A stretch of 64,000 nt of DNA from Chinchilla lanigera (GCF_000276665.1 NW_004955502.1:3032493-3096492), one strand, 5' to 3'; numbered from the stretch's first letter, positions 24,236-37,800 are shown. Made by a program: numbers and translations. Notes: generated from the sequence alone by a model not told the origin.

Positions 24236-24361
24236 CCTGAATGCTCTATTCTTCTCTTCTTTTTGCTGTTTCTCCACTTCAACATGGTGGGCTAGACGAG
24301 CTAGAGTTAAAGCAACTTTATCCTTCTGATGGTCGATATAATCTTTAAGTTTAAAATTCTC
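24236..24361 (-). CDS. ZNF451: ZNF451 coding exon 4 (basic helical linker)
   Basis: The 126-nt exon encodes 42 residues. It begins ENFKLKDYIDHQKDKVAL, continues with LARLAHHVEVEKQQKEEKN and ends RAFR. This is the charged, probably coiled-coil linker between the SIM module and the first zinc finger of ZNF451. The acceptor is ttatag and the donor gtatgt, phase 0 at both ends, joining exon 3 (STSHSE) and exon 5 (EKIDFQ). Several early residues differ from human (ENFKLKDYID against ENIKRKDHID). It is separated from exon 3 by a 23-kb intron that contains the alternative terminal exon and a 5.3-kb L1. Confidence 0.96.
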
Positions 24362-24488
24362 CTATAACGAGAAAACAATTTTCATTCTTTTCAATACAAA
24401 AATGATTATGTAAATAAAATACACATTTATCAAACAGCTATTACACTAAAGAACCATTTACTTTTGTTACTACATTTCTAAGAACCTG

Positions 24489-24515
24489 CTGTGTGTGCAC
24501 ACACACACGCACGTG
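24489..24515. repeat. Short (AC)n/(GT)n tract
   Basis: Alternating GT and CA dinucleotides around 'gtgtgtgcacacacacac'; self-complementary and therefore Z-DNA prone. Confidence 0.7.
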
Positions 24516-24517
24516 TG

Positions 24518-24793
24518 TATTATTTGAGACTGTACCCAGGACCTTAAGCATGTTAGGCAAGACCATTTCCATAGATCTACATCTCAGCATTAATTCCCTC
24601 ATTATTCATTAACCAAGGTACTGAGAATTGAACTCAGAGCCTTCACTCTGAACTATATTCTTCGCCCTTTTTACATTTTTGATGTTAAGACAGGGCCTAA
24701 GTCACTACAGGTTGCCCAGGCCAGACCAAACTTGTCACCTTACTGCCTGAGCCTCCTGAGAAGCTAGGATGACAGGTGTGCACTACAATGTCT
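24518..24793 (-). repeat. ID-like and B1-ID dimer SINEs, diverged
   Basis: An ID-like unit (24518-24590) is followed by a B1-dID-type dimer (24600-24793: 'ggtactgagaattgaactca' joined to 'gttgcccaggccagaccaaa'), both minus strand. Confidence 0.6.
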
Positions 24794-24854
24794 GACTCTG
24801 TCTGGTGCATTCTGTGTTTTATGTGGTATTTACTAGGTCATCCAAGTAGAATGG

Positions 24855-26235
24855 ATATGCTAAAAAAGGAGAGAAAGTGAAGCAAAATTACAAAAGGTAG
24901 AAAAGACAAAGTAAAAACAAAGAGGACAAGTAAAAGCAGTAATAACTATGGTAAATATGAGTTCAACTAATCAATTACTGTAAATGTTAATGACCTAAAT
25001 ATACCCATTAAAAGACTACCTTGTTAGAATAAAGACAGCTGTATGCTGTCTATAAGAAACCTCTTTAAACCTAAGTACACACAGATTAAAACAAAAAATG
25101 GACAACAATATATTTGCTAACACAAATGAAAAGAAAGTAGATTACCTATACTACTTGTAGATAAGGGAGATTTTTTATGATGTCGGTTTTGTTTTTGCCA
25201 TCTAATTTTTGTTTTTTATTAGTACAGTTACAGTACATAATTATTATATTCCTTGTGAGGAGCTGGAATATGTACATAACACATCTTACTGCTTTTTTCA
25301 CACCTCCCCCCATGTCTTGGTACCCTTCCCATTTACAAAACATCTGTCTCCTTATTTCCTAATGAACTTTTGTTTTGTTCTTTATTTACATTTTGGGTTT
25401 CTCACATAAGAGAAAACATGCTATTTAAGCTTGTGTTAAAATAGATTTTAGAGCCAAGGAAAGTTAACAAGGATGTCAAAAAGATAAGAATACTATAAGC
25501 AACTCTATGTCCATAAATAATACCCTACAGGAAATGAACCAATTCCTTGAAAGATACAACTCACATAAAAAGTAACAGATAATCTGAATAAGCCTATAAT
25601 TATTAAAGAAATTCAATCTATAATTAATAATCTCTCAAAACAGAAAGCACTGGGACCAGATGAGTTCAATGGTAAATTCTATCGAACATTTAAGGAAAAA
25701 ATTATACCAAGTCTCTAAAATCTCTTGCAGTAGAAAGGAGCAGCGGGATTATTTCCTGAAGAATCCATTATTATTATCCAAATCCAGAAAAACACTATAA
25801 GGAAACTACAAAACAGTATGTTTCAAAGTGGAAGAAGGATTGAAAGGAGGGGCAGAGAATGGGAAAAAAAAAATAAAGATGCATCATCTACAGGTACAAA
25901 TTCCCTACAATGGATGTGATCATTATGTATATCAAGAGTATCAATAAAATTTATCTTAAAAAACTATGTTTCATAACACAGCTGATGGAAAAACTGCCAA
26001 CAAATATTAGCAAATCAAACCCAACGAAGTACACAAAGAATCACACACCATAATGAAGTGAGATTTATGCGAAGTATGGAAGGTTGGTTCATCATTAAAA
26101 TATAAAATAATCCATCATCTTATCAGACTTAAGAAAAATCATACCAATTGAAAAAGAAAAGGCACTTAACAATATCCAATGTCCATTCATTATTTAAAAA
26201 AAAAAACTATAGAACTAGGAATAGAAGGGTCAAAG
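24855..26235 (+). mobile_element. Old, fragmented L1 ORF2 remnants
   Basis: Broken translations recall the ORF2 endonuclease start (around 24970-25130), the RT entry LSKQKALGPDEFNGKFYRTF (about 25630-25700), an L1 3' end with 'ggatgtgatcattatgtatat' (about 25850-25960) and a later RT/C-terminal piece (25970-26200). The pieces are out of normal order, so more than one insertion is involved. Confidence 0.7.
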
Positions 26236-26245
26236 CTGGTGGTTA

Positions 26246-26326
26246 GGGCTGTGGATGTAGCTTAGTGGTAGAGTACTTTCCTAGTATGCACAAGGCCCCG
26301 GTTTGATCCCTAAACAGGGCCCCCCA
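26246..26326 (+). repeat. ID SINE
   Basis: 'gggctgtggatgtagcttag' to 'cggtttgatccctaaacagg'; no A-tail left. Confidence 0.75.
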
Positions 26327-26501
26327 CGGCTGATGTAAAAGCCAGGCATGAGTTATCAGTGGCTACTATCTTTCCAAAAAGCCAAGTCCCCTGTATTCCC
26401 ACTGCCAGTGACACACTTAGGACTGGTCTTTAGATCTCATTGAATTATATTTTTCTGTGGCCTGGGAGCACATTTGGAAAAGCAGAGGGATTATTAAAAT
26501 A

Positions 26502-26882
26502 CAGATGTTCTTTGTTTAACAACCAGGTTCCATTCTTGCGACTAGATCATTAATTGGTCACTAAATGAGAAACTGTTTATAGTATATACAATACTCAGAA
26601 CAAAGAAATGGTCAAAGGAAACTTGAACTTGAGTTTTGCTTTTATTTGCAGAACTCTTAATAATGTATAACAGAACATGTAATTATAGTACTGTCCTATA
26701 CAATATAGTCAGCAAAAATTACAATACTGCATAAACAAGGAGTAGTGTACAAAAAATACACTGAGGCTTTATAAACAAGAAGTACAGATACCCCCAAAAA
26801 AGAAGATGGGTCATAAATCCAAGTGGCTGGTGGAAAGTCTGAACAGTTGTTAACAGATAGGTCATTAAACAAAGAATATCTG
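26502..26882. mobile_element. 381-bp TIR element, Tc1/mariner-like (TA duplication)
   Basis: The left end cagatgttctttgtttaac and the right end, as reverse complement cagatattctttgtttaat, form ~20-bp inverted repeats with one or two mismatches. TA flanks both sides (26500-26501 and 26883-26884). No transposase frame. Confidence 0.8.
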
Positions 26883-27100
26883 TATATGTTAGGAAGTTTA
26901 CCAATAGGTCATAAAAATCCCTATTCTACATAGCAGTTTAGTCAATTATTCAAGGAAAAACATTCAGAAACAACTTTTAAAACAAGGATTCAAGGAAAAG
27001 AAACTTACCTTTTACCAATCCAGCTGTAAAACTAAAGCTATGGTACTGTCAGAAATACAGGGAGAAAAGGAACTGACTTCAGAGTAAATAAAAGTGTCTT

Positions 27101-27194
27101 TTTTGTTTGTTTGTTTTTCCAGTACCGGCAATCGAACTCACGACCTTGTGCTTGCCAGGCAGGCGCTGCGCTGCTGAGCTAAATCCCCAGCCCC
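27101..27194 (-). repeat. ID SINE with direct repeats
   Basis: Flanked by aataaaagtgtctt at 27087-27100 and 27195-27208. Confidence 0.93.
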
Positions 27195-27639
27195 AATAAA
27201 AGTGTCTTAAATGTTCCTACAAAATCAAGAAAAAAGGCCTACTAGTACTAAAGAGTCCATACTGACAGAGAATAAGCTGTCAATTCACTCAGGTATTTTT
27301 TGGCACAAGAAAAATATTAAGAGAAAGAGGTCTTCGTTTGCTGTATGTTAGATCACTGCATAAGTTTTCTTCTAACCAGAGCTGTACAGAATTATGGAGG
27401 ACTTTGCACAGCCGGAAGTTAAAAGGGAGATTCTGTTTTAGTCACTGAAATTTTCATGTTCTCAAATTACTTCTTTATATTTTCATTGAAAATGTTAGGT
27501 AACAGAAAATTTGACAAATTTAAGCACTTTGGGTTGTGTTGTAGAAACGACTGTCAGATTCGGGAGACTGGTTAAGCCAGAATATAATGTCCTTGAAATT
27601 TAAGCATATACTGATGAAAATAAAAATTCCTTTGTTTTA

Positions 27640-30600
27640 AAGAGCAACGCTGACACATGCCTTTGGTGGGCGGACTGCCCGGAACCCTGAGACACAGGCC
27701 AGGCGGGCCTGGGGCGCCCAGGTGCACACGCCTTTGGTGAGCAGGGTAATCAGACACCAGCAGTGTGGGAGTGTCTGAAGCCACAGTGAGGAGGCCGCAG
27801 TTGGGCTCTGGTGACTCCATCGACAGAAGACCAGTCCCAGGTCCCACATCCAGAGGCCAAGAGCAGCTCCACACCCAGTACAATTCCCATGGCCAACATG
27901 GCTGGAGTACACAGCACATTTTTGGGATCTGACATGGACACTAGCACAGAACTGTGAACACCTGAGATATTTTAATACTTTATTTGTGTTTCGTGTTTTT
28001 GTTTTTTTTTCTCTTTCCTCTCTTTCTCTGGTCCCCTTTTTTCTTTCTTTTCTTCTTTGCTTTTCTTCTCTTTTTCCCTTCTTAGGTTTCTTATCTTTCT
28101 TTTTCCTTTTCTTCCTCTCTCTCTTTCCTCAACTACTTCTTGAATTTAAACTTTCAGGTGAGTAAACATTATCTCCTCCCTTTCTGAAGACTCCACATTC
28201 AATTTAATTCTTTCCTTCCTGTGTCCTTCAGTTTCCCAAAACTCAGGTGTGTCACCCTTTCACCAGTCTCGACTCTACCGTATTTGGCCTCACTCATCAC
28301 TTTACCCTGCTTCCACCCATCCTAACCCTCCCTTCCCCCCACAGAACAGTAAGATCATCCCACTGCATACAAGTACAGGGTATGTGTCTGATTTTGTTAT
28401 ATAACTTTAGAGTTTGCTCCTGTAGTCAGAGGTAGCAGGTTAACGGTTATCAGTTTGTCAGTAGTTAAGCAGTACTTGACACTACTGTTATTACTAACTG
28501 TACTACTTTAGCCAGGATATCATACATGTTCTGATCAGTTTTTCTCCCCTGTATGATAACACTGTGATTGTATATGGTCATAATCATCACCACAACCCAG
28601 TAAAAAAAAGACTGGGTGCTAGGTCAAATAATAACATTGAATCCTTTACAAATTGGGAACGTAGGTTCTTGGGATAGCTATAAAGAACCACCTACATCTA
28701 GAGGACATCCTTAAGAACAGACACATACTAAAAGATAACAAGATAAAAATGACCACAATTCCAAGAACATCACAAACAAACCACTAGCCAGGGCAAGCAT
28801 TTAAACAAAGGGGAAAAGCAGGGAACCAAGAGAAGGAAAATATCATGACAAAGATAAGCCAATATATATTGTTTATAACCATAGATGTAAATGGCCTCAA
28901 TTCACAAATCAAAAGAAAGACATTGGCAGAATGGATCAAGAAACAAGATCCAACAATATACCGTATTACAATATTCTGTATATACAGCAATTCATAGACT
29001 GAAAGTCAAAGGATGGAAAACAATCCTCCAGGTAACTGGAACCCAAAAAAAAGGGACAGCTATTCTGTTTGCAGATCATATGAACTTCAAACCAAGAATG
29101 ATCAAAGGAGCCCATACTTGTTAGGGGAAAAATTCAAGAGGAAGAGAAAACAATCATAAATATATATATACCAAATACAGGAGCACCCAACTATAGCATA
29201 CATGTATTAATAGACATGAAAAGTCAAATAAGCAATAACACAATTGTAACAGGGGACCTTAAGACACCATCACCATAAAGAGATAGATCAACTAGACAAA
29301 AAATCAGCAAAGAAATACCGGAACTAAACCAAACGTGAACAAATGGACTTAGTAGATATTTTCAGTGCTCCACCCAACATCATAAGCATATACAATCTTC
29401 TCAGCTGCCCATGGGATGTTCTCTAAAATATATCATATACTATCCCATAGAACATGTTTAAGTAAATGCAAAGGAACTGAAATTATCCCATGCATATTAT
29501 CTGGTCATACTGCTATGAAACTGGAAATAATGGCAAAAGAAACTGCAAAAACTCCATAAACACATGGAAATTATACACCTTCCAAAATAACCAAAGGGTC
29601 ACAGATGAAATTATAGAATAAATCTAATTATCTACAACTAAACCAGAATGCAGATACAACATACTACAACTTATGGGACGCAATGAAAGCAGTCCTAAGA
29701 GGGAAATTTATAGTGGTGAATTCTCAAATCAGGAAAGCAGAATGAGCACAAATAAACAACCTAATGTTGTACATCAGGCTTCTAGAAAAAGAAGAGTAAG
29801 GCAAGCCCAAAGCTCATACAAGGAAGGAATTTATAAAGATCAGAGCAGAAATTAATGGAATGGAGACTAAGAAAACAATACATAGAATTAATGAATCAGG
29901 GGCTGGGGATTTAGCTCAGCGGCACAGCACCTGCCTGGCAAGCACAAGGTTGTGAGTTTGATTCCTGGTACTGGAAAAAAAACAAAAAAAAAAGAAAAAA
30001 ACTAATGAATCGAAGAGTTGGATCTTGGAAAAAATAAATAAAATTGATAAACCCTTAGCCAACCTTGTCAAAAAATGGAAAGAAAGATTCAAATTCATGC
30101 ACTGAGAAATGAAAAGGGTGAAATCACTATAGATCCTGTGGAAATTCAGAAGACCATTGATACCTATTTCAAAAATCTTTACTCTCATCAGAAAATACAG
30201 AAGAAATGGACAGATTCCTAGATACGTATGTGTTACCAAAGTTTAATCAAGAAGATATAAAAAGTCTGAATAACCCAGTATCAGTCAATGAAACTGAAAA
30301 TGTAACTAAAAGCTTACCAACAAAGAAAAGCCCAGGTCCTGATGGATACACGGCTAAATTCTACAAGAAATTTAGAGAAGATTTAACACCAATACTCCTC
30401 AAACTCCTTAATCAAACTGAAAAGGAAGCAATACTCCCTAACTCATTCATGGAGGCAACTATTACCCTGATAACAGAAACACAGAAAGACCCAACCAAAA
30501 CAGAGAATTATAGGCCAATCTCCCTAATGAACATGGATGCAAAAATTGTCAATAAGATACTAGCAAATAGAATGCAGCAAATCATCAAGAAAATTATACA

Positions 30601-32990
30601 CCATGACCAAGTGGGATTCATCCCAGGGATGCAGGGATGGTTCAACATATGCAAATCAATACATGTAATATACCATATCAATGGAGCCAAAGACAAAAAC
30701 CACATGACCATTTCAATAGATACACAAAAAGCTTGTGACAAAGTCCAACACTCATTCATGATAAAAATCCTACTGAAAATTGGAATACATGGTCTTTACC
30801 TCAATCTGATCAAGACCATCTACGACAAACAACAGCCAACATCATACTAAATGGACAAAAACTGAAAGCTTTCCATCTAAAATCAGGAATAAGACAAGAT
30901 GTTCACTATCACCCCTCCTATTTAATATAGTTCTGGAAACATTAGCCAGAGCAATTACACAAGGCAAAGAAATAAAAAGAATAACAATAGGAAAGGAAAA
31001 AGTGAAATTAGCACTATTTGTGGATAACACGATACTCTATGTAGAAGAACCCAAAAACTCCACCAAAAGACTTCTAGATTTAATGACCAAAATCAGTAGC
31101 TTAGCTGGATACAATGTCAACATTCAAAACTCAAAGCATCAACATAACAAACGAAGTAAAAGATCTATACACTGAAAATTATAGTACTCTGAAAAAGGAA
31201 ATTGAAAAGGATATCAGAAAATGGAAAGATATCCCTTGCTAATGGATAGTAAACACAGTGAAAAGGGCCACACTCCCAAAATTATTATACAGATTTAATA
31301 CAATCCTAATCAAAATACCATTAGCATACCTTACAGATGTAGAGAAAACAATCCTAAAATTCATTTGGAACTAGAAGAGATCTAGAAAAGCAAAAACAAT
31401 TCTGGGCAAGAAAGGCAAGGCAAGAGGCATCACAATCCCTGACTTGAATTATAATGCAAAGCTACTGTGATAAAATCAGCACGGTACTGGCAAAAAAACA
31501 GACCTAGGAATCAGTGGAACAGATTAGAAGATGCAGACACAACTAGAAACACACTCAGTCACCTTATCTTTGACAAAGGGGCCAAACGTTCACTGAAAGA
31601 AAGATAGCCTTTTTAAGAAATGGTGCAGGAAAAACTGGCTTTCCACATGCTGAAGACTAAAATTAGACCCATGTCTATCACCATGCACCAAACTCAAGTC
31701 AAAATGGATCAAAGATCTAAATATTAAAACAGAAACACTGAATCTACTGGAAGAAAAAATAGGTAGAAATCTTGAAGACATAAGGGCAGGCAGAAACTTC
31801 ATGAACAAAACCCAAGCTGCATGGGAAATACTTCAATGAATTAACAACTGGAATCACATCAAAAAGCTTTTGCACATCAAAAGAAATCACAAAGTGAAAA
31901 GACAACCCACTGAGTGGAAAAATTTTTTAGCTTATTGCCCCTCAAACAAAGGACTTCTACCTAGAACATAGAAGGAATTGAAAAAATCAGACCCCCAAAT
32001 TCAAAAACCCAATTCATAAATGGACCTCTGAGATGAATACACACTTCTCAGATGAAGAAATACAAATAGCAAAGAAATGCATGAAAAAATGTTCAACATC
32101 ATTGATCACTTGCAAGATGCAAATTAAAACAACACTGGCATTCCATCTCTCCTTGAAAAGAATGGCTATTATCAAAAAAACCACCAATAAAATGCTCAAG
32201 GGGTTGTGGGGCAAAAGGAACCCTTCTCCACTGTTGGTGGGAGTGCAGACTGGTACAACCACTGTGGAAATCAGTGTGGAGATTCCTCACAAAACTAGAA
32301 TGAGAGTCCTGTTCGATCGAGCTATTCCTCTTTTGGGTATTTTCCCAGAATAATGAAAACATCATACCACAGCAATATATGCACACCCATGTTTATAGCA
32401 GCACAATTTGTTATAGCTAAATCTTGGAAATAACACAAATGCCTGTCAACCTTGAAATGGATAAAAAAAGATGTGATCTTTTTATACAATGGAGTACTAC
32501 TCAGCTATACAGAAGGTAAACCTGAGACTATAGGTAAATGAATGTAACTTTAGACCATATTTGTAAGTAAAATAAAACAGATTCACATGTGTAAACATCA
32601 TATTGTCTCTTGAATGTAAGAAACTGAAAGAGTAAATAAGACCCAAAACGTACAATAGATATTGGGAAATGGAAAGAAACTCTTCAAAAGGAAAGACAAA
32701 TGGGGATGGGGGAAAGGAGAAAAAAAAAGAAAAATAAATAAATAATATACATATGTACAGACACACAAGATAATTAAGATAGTTATACTAATTCTGTTTT
32801 TTCATTGAAAAGAAAGGTTTGTGTTTATACTGTTAGATCAATTTTTCAAACCTATACCTTGTAATCTGAGCAACCAGTTTGAAGATAACAATGTGCAATG
32901 TATTAACCATTGCTACTCTATCTTGTTTTGAAATTTTGTATCGTTTTTTCTTTAAAAACATTTAAAAGATAAAGAGAAGTGTTCCTCTTT
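27640..32990 (+). mobile_element. L1 copy, 5.3 kb, near-complete ORF2 but dead
   Basis: A 5' UTR block (27640-28600, with a long pyrimidine tract) is joined to the last part of ORF1 (about 28690), so most of ORF1 is missing. ORF2 endonuclease follows from about 28860. An ID element interrupts at 29898-30002. RT lies from 30206, with 214 uninterrupted codons that include [16 protein letters not shown] and [16 protein letters not shown]. The RT catalytic FADD is FVDN at about 31012-31030, and the frame is broken later. The C-terminus ends near 32480, and the 3' UTR reaches 32990. Antisense to ZNF451, in the long intron between exons 3 and 4. Confidence 0.93.
29898..30002 (+). repeat. ID SINE inserted in L1 ORF2
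   Basis: Complete ID flanked by taatgaatc (29889-29897 and 30003-30011). Confidence 0.92.
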
Positions 32991-33442
32991 TAATGCAACC
33001 TGGTACAGACACAGAAAAATTTCAAATCTAGAAACAGTATAACTTGGACAGGAAAGGAAGACTGACTTCTTATGACATCTACAATGGGGTAGCAGCAGGA
33101 GCTGTAGGTCAATTTAACAAGGTTTAAAAAAAAGAAGACTGCTTCCTTTTGTCAAGTGAAGACATTAGAAAAAACTAGTATCAATTATCAATATAATTTC
33201 ATAAGAACCAAACAATCTGACACTAGGCAATACTCTTAAGTTTCCCTTAGTAGTCTCCCGAACTGAACAAATTTACTTCTGTGACAAACTAGCCACACCG
33301 TCCTTTCCTCTTTTTGCTGCGGACCATTAACTACTTCACTAGAAACCAGTTCAGACCATCAACTTCAATCTTGATCATAAGAAATCATAGTTATAAGCAA
33401 TAAGGGTTTCCTATTTTGACAAAATTTTCATCAGAACCAATA

Positions 33443-33562
33443 GCTGGGGAACGGTGGCAAACACCTGAAATCTAGTCCTAAGGATGCCGAGGCAGGAGGA
33501 TCACTTTGAGTTTTTGAGGCCAGCCTGAACTTCAAAGCAAGACTCTGTCTCAAAAAATTTTT
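33443..33562 (+). repeat. B1 SINE, diverged
   Basis: 'gctggggaacggtggcaaac' to 'ctctgtctcaaaaaa'; lacks a clear second duplicated block. Confidence 0.75.
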
Positions 33563-34257
33563 TTCAATTAATGTTTTCATTTAATTAGCAAATTTAACAA
33601 ACAATGACTAGGAAATTTTAAAATGTGTAACTGTGAAACCGTGATCTTCTGTATATACTGTAAAATGAAATATGTAAAATAAATGGGCAAATCAATGAGA
33701 ACACAAAACAAAATGATGTGAATGTTAAACTTACATTCCAATGTCTTTCTTCTCTATCATTTATGACGTAAAAATTGTCCCTCATGTATGTAAAATCTAG
33801 AAAGCTGTAAGAAATGTTAATAGTAACTAATAGTGATTATTTCTGTCTGGAGACATTTTTGTATCTGTTTTCTAATTTATTTTTACTATCAGTATGTGCA
33901 AAGAAATTGTTAACAAAATTTTTAATTACTAATGAACGAGAATGGGTAAAGCAAAATCTGGAAAGGATAAAGCCGAATGTGTTAATAAGACTGGATAAAG
34001 ACAAAATGTGTTGAAGATGTGTTTCAATCTTTTGTTTAGGAATGTAATGAATTTAATTTAAATCACAAATTTTATGTCTTGTAAAATATCTTTAATGTCT
34101 AGATGATTATATATAGAAATGACGATATATTGAAATGATTATACATAGAAATGTTTTCTCTAGAAGGACCATAATCTACGGGGGCAAATTTAACGTTTTA
34201 TCAAATTTTTGTTCCCAGATGTTTAAGGGCTGGGTTATATTTTTTCCAAAGAATTAA

Positions 34258-34375
34258 GGTCGGTGTGGTGATACATGCCACAGTCCCAGGTACTCAGGAT
34301 GCTGACATGGTATAACTTGACCGCACCAATTCAGAACCAGCCTGGACAACACTAGAGACCTAGTCTCAAACAAGT
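34258..34375 (+). repeat. Old B1-like SINE
   Basis: 'ggtcggtgtggtgatacatg' and 'aaccagcctggacaacacta'; strongly diverged. Confidence 0.6.
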
Positions 34376-34519
34376 CATTCAAAGCTCAGCAGCCTTAGTA
34401 ACTATTGGGAAAGTATTTTCACAGGTAGGAGGCCAATACCACTATCACTTTAAAGCATACACATATTTAGCTCAAATGTTTATTTTTCTTTACTTATATA
34501 TATGCCTCTTTAGTATACT

Positions 34520-34637
34520 TTTTTTGAGAGAAGGTCTCTATGTAGCCCAGTTTCAAACTCCTGGGCTCATGAGATCCTGCTGGCTCTAGCTTTCCAGGCA
34601 GCTAGGACTACAGGCGTGTGCCACCACACCCACCTCA
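34520..34637 (-). repeat. Old B1-like SINE
   Basis: 'gagagaaggtctctatgtag' to 'ggactacaggcgtgtgccac'; single-block B1/7SL-like form. Confidence 0.7.
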
Positions 34638-37600
34638 TATGTGCTTCTTCAAAAATCCCAAAGCCCATGTACTAATTTTGTGTTTTAAATATTAAATTAT
34701 TAAAAGTATTTGGGTTTAAGCATATTTTTAAACTTCTAAAAGGTCATATATATATTCATATTCTCAATTATTAAATATAGGCAAACTTTTTACTTTATTT
34801 ATATAGTGGCTTATCCATAAGTTGAGCCTTTAAATTCTTTCTTACTGCCGTAACTGGCCAAATCTGTTTTTTAGAATTATATGCCAAATTCAACTCAAAG
34901 GAAATCCAGAGTTAAGGGACTGATTTTGCTTTTGCAAAGCAGTCTGTAGAAACACAGTATCACAAAGCAAGGATTCCCATGATGGTCCATGGCACTGTAT
35001 TACTTGGTGGCTTTTAATTATTTTTAGTATATATTGTACATATGATTATATTTACTGTGATATTTGGTGGTTTTTTGATGATGAAAACTGATTTATATTT
35101 TTAAATCATTATTACTCATGGCTGTTGAAAAGCATTTAACTTGAGTAACAAAAAATACTAGGTTTGCATTTGCTATGCAATTAATGGAAATTTGAACATA
35201 GCCATTAGACTGCTCTGTGAAATGGAATAATTCTTTTCCCTCTACTACAGAGGGAAATATTCTGCAGAAATATCTAAGTGAAAACCCAGATCTTTATCTG
35301 AGCCACCAAAATTTCGTTCTGGATAGGGAAGAATCCAGTAGTAAGGAAAAAATGAAATTCGTAGGTTGAATAAAGAGAGAAACACACAGACAACAACCCA
35401 AGGCAGAGGCTCACTTACGGTTGTTTCAATACTGTGAATGTCATCTAGCAGTGATTAAAGAGGTCCATCTCCTCCATCACATGCGCCTTCTGCATAAGGG
35501 ACCCTGAGTTCAAAAGAATCCCAAAGGAACAACCAACCACAAACAGTGTAAGAACTAACTTGGTCAATCTTCACCGGGACTGACGCACTTGGTTTGAAAA
35601 CAATTCTTGAAATAAACACATTATTCAATTTCAAAGCCTGTTTATTGTGCCCTATCTAAAGCTTCTGTCACTAGGTTGGTCTGAAATTTGCACTCCCAAG
35701 TTGTTTGCTGATAGCTTCCATTCTCTAAATAACATCTGAAAAGCAACAATTTTTCTCAAGAATTTTTATAGTCAAATACAGATAAAGCAGAAGAGATAAA
35801 CACAGCAAAGCAACATAATATTTATTTACCTCCTCCAGCAGCAAAATTTTGAAACCTTCCTTTTACAAAGCAATCTCCTTCCCACCCGTTCAATATTTAT
35901 GAAGTACACAAAACATTTGCTTTATATGAACAAAGTTAAGAGCATTACATAGAGATATACCCCATTCTATAAAGTACTTATAGTGAAGAAGGCCAGTACC
36001 ACCAAACTTAGCAAGTAAGAGTTTTCCAGTATTCTTGAGTAAACTGCCCGTATCTTTTCTGTAAAAAATCTTCTCAGGAAAATGACTTTGATACTGTTAT
36101 TAGTACAGGACACTAAAAAGTTCTACAAATCTGCATCTTAAGAGAATTTTACATGCCTCTGAGTATGAAGTTATGATAAAGGGGAGTTACTTTTAAACCC
36201 CGAGTCCCACTTGTCTGCCTCTGGTAGGTAAGAGAAGGAAAGGAGAGGAAAACAGTAATACACAGAAATTGTCAAAGTGGAAATAATAACAAAGAGAGAA
36301 ACAAGCAAAAAAACAAAGTTGATGAAATGTGTTTGGAGGCTGCTGGACATACCACAGGCACAAGGTTCATGTTACTTCAAAATGTCAATGCAGAATATTC
36401 TGTTATCTTTACTTTTCTTAAGTGCCCCCAGAAATTATCCATAAATCAACCCAAAGGGAAATTAGCCACGTTTAACTATACTGAGGGAGGGCAGTGGTAC
36501 TGTGCCTCAGCATAGGAACACTTCTACCTGCAAACAATTTGCTTCACAAACGGAAGTGTTTGGCAAAATTTTGTTTCTGCTGGCAAAGTCTGTATCCAGG
36601 GACAAACATGACAGTGGCCACCTTTCCCACACAAAAATAAACATGGCCATCTTTTCCAGAATTGTGGAATCAATTAAGTTCATAAACTGAAGCACCACCG
36701 TACTGTCAGGTGACCTGGAAACATACAACTATATATCCAGAACTGAACATCGCACTCCACCTAAGTACTATTATATGGATTATATTCCAAGTTGTTCTGT
36801 ACCAGCCTCAGTTTGCTCTCATTGCTTAAGTAAGCTACCCTGCGGCCAGGGGTACACCATTGAGACCATTCGTTGGGATCAGGTCAGATTTTAAAAAAAG
36901 AAAGTAAATTGTTCTACATGTCTGTGGACTATGGTACAAATCATTTTCTAGACTACTTCTACAATCTTACAAGTAATAGCTATACAGGTACCAATGTATC
37001 TACATGGGTAACTTATCCATGTTCATATTCAGCTTAATATCTCTAATTTCTGCCCCCCTAAAGCTACTCCCTGTAATTTTGAAACTTAAGACAAATCTCA
37101 TGCTTCCCCTTAGCATACACTAACTCCTCCACCTCACTGCCTGGCTCTTGTTGCCTCAACAGACAACTCCAAAATCAGCTCGAGCACTTGGTAAGCAGGA
37201 AAAGCTTTCCCAACACCTCTTGACAACCCTCTTTGTTCCAACATCACCACAGGCATTCCTTGAAACACAGCAATTACACTGTACTGCTATTTGTTCCTCT
37301 TAATATATTGTCTCTTACTCTCAGTGTTCCTAGACCTTCCTTAATACCTGCCTGTACATAGCAGGTACTGACAAAGATACTTGAAAACTGAAAAAATGAC
37401 TACTTTCAACATAAATACAAAATAAAAAAATTCCATCCATCAAAAATCATACAAACATACCCATAACACCTAACTCATTCCATATTCTTTTTCTTACTAC
37501 TTAGTTTGTACTTGAGAAAAGAGCCGATTTTATTTTAAATATGTTTTTCAAGGATTTCGGCCACCGTTAGGTTTGTACTATAAGTCTTAAAAAAAAAGCA

Positions 37601-37689
37601 TGTATCCATCTATACCCAAATATTATCCCACAGCAGCACAGTTACTAAAAAAATGGAATCTACTTTGGGCTTTAGCATTTTTTAAAGAA

Positions 37690-37800
37690 CTTGCAAAGTA
37701 TTACCTCATTTGAGAAGAAAATAAGCTCAGAGAATAAAGGACTTGTTAATACCAAGGCCAAGCCTTTGGAATTCAAGTATCAAGTGCTTTAAACCATTCC
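37690..37800 (+). repeat. MIR fragment
   Basis: 'acttgcaaagtattacctca' and 'agctcagagaataaaggact' follow MIR order. Confidence 0.6.

Noticed and set aside
27572..27947. Cys/Pro-rich minus-strand frames of up to 115 codons
   Set aside because: They lie antisense in the GC-rich part of an L1 5' UTR that recurs at 59.5 kb; no conserved protein is suggested.
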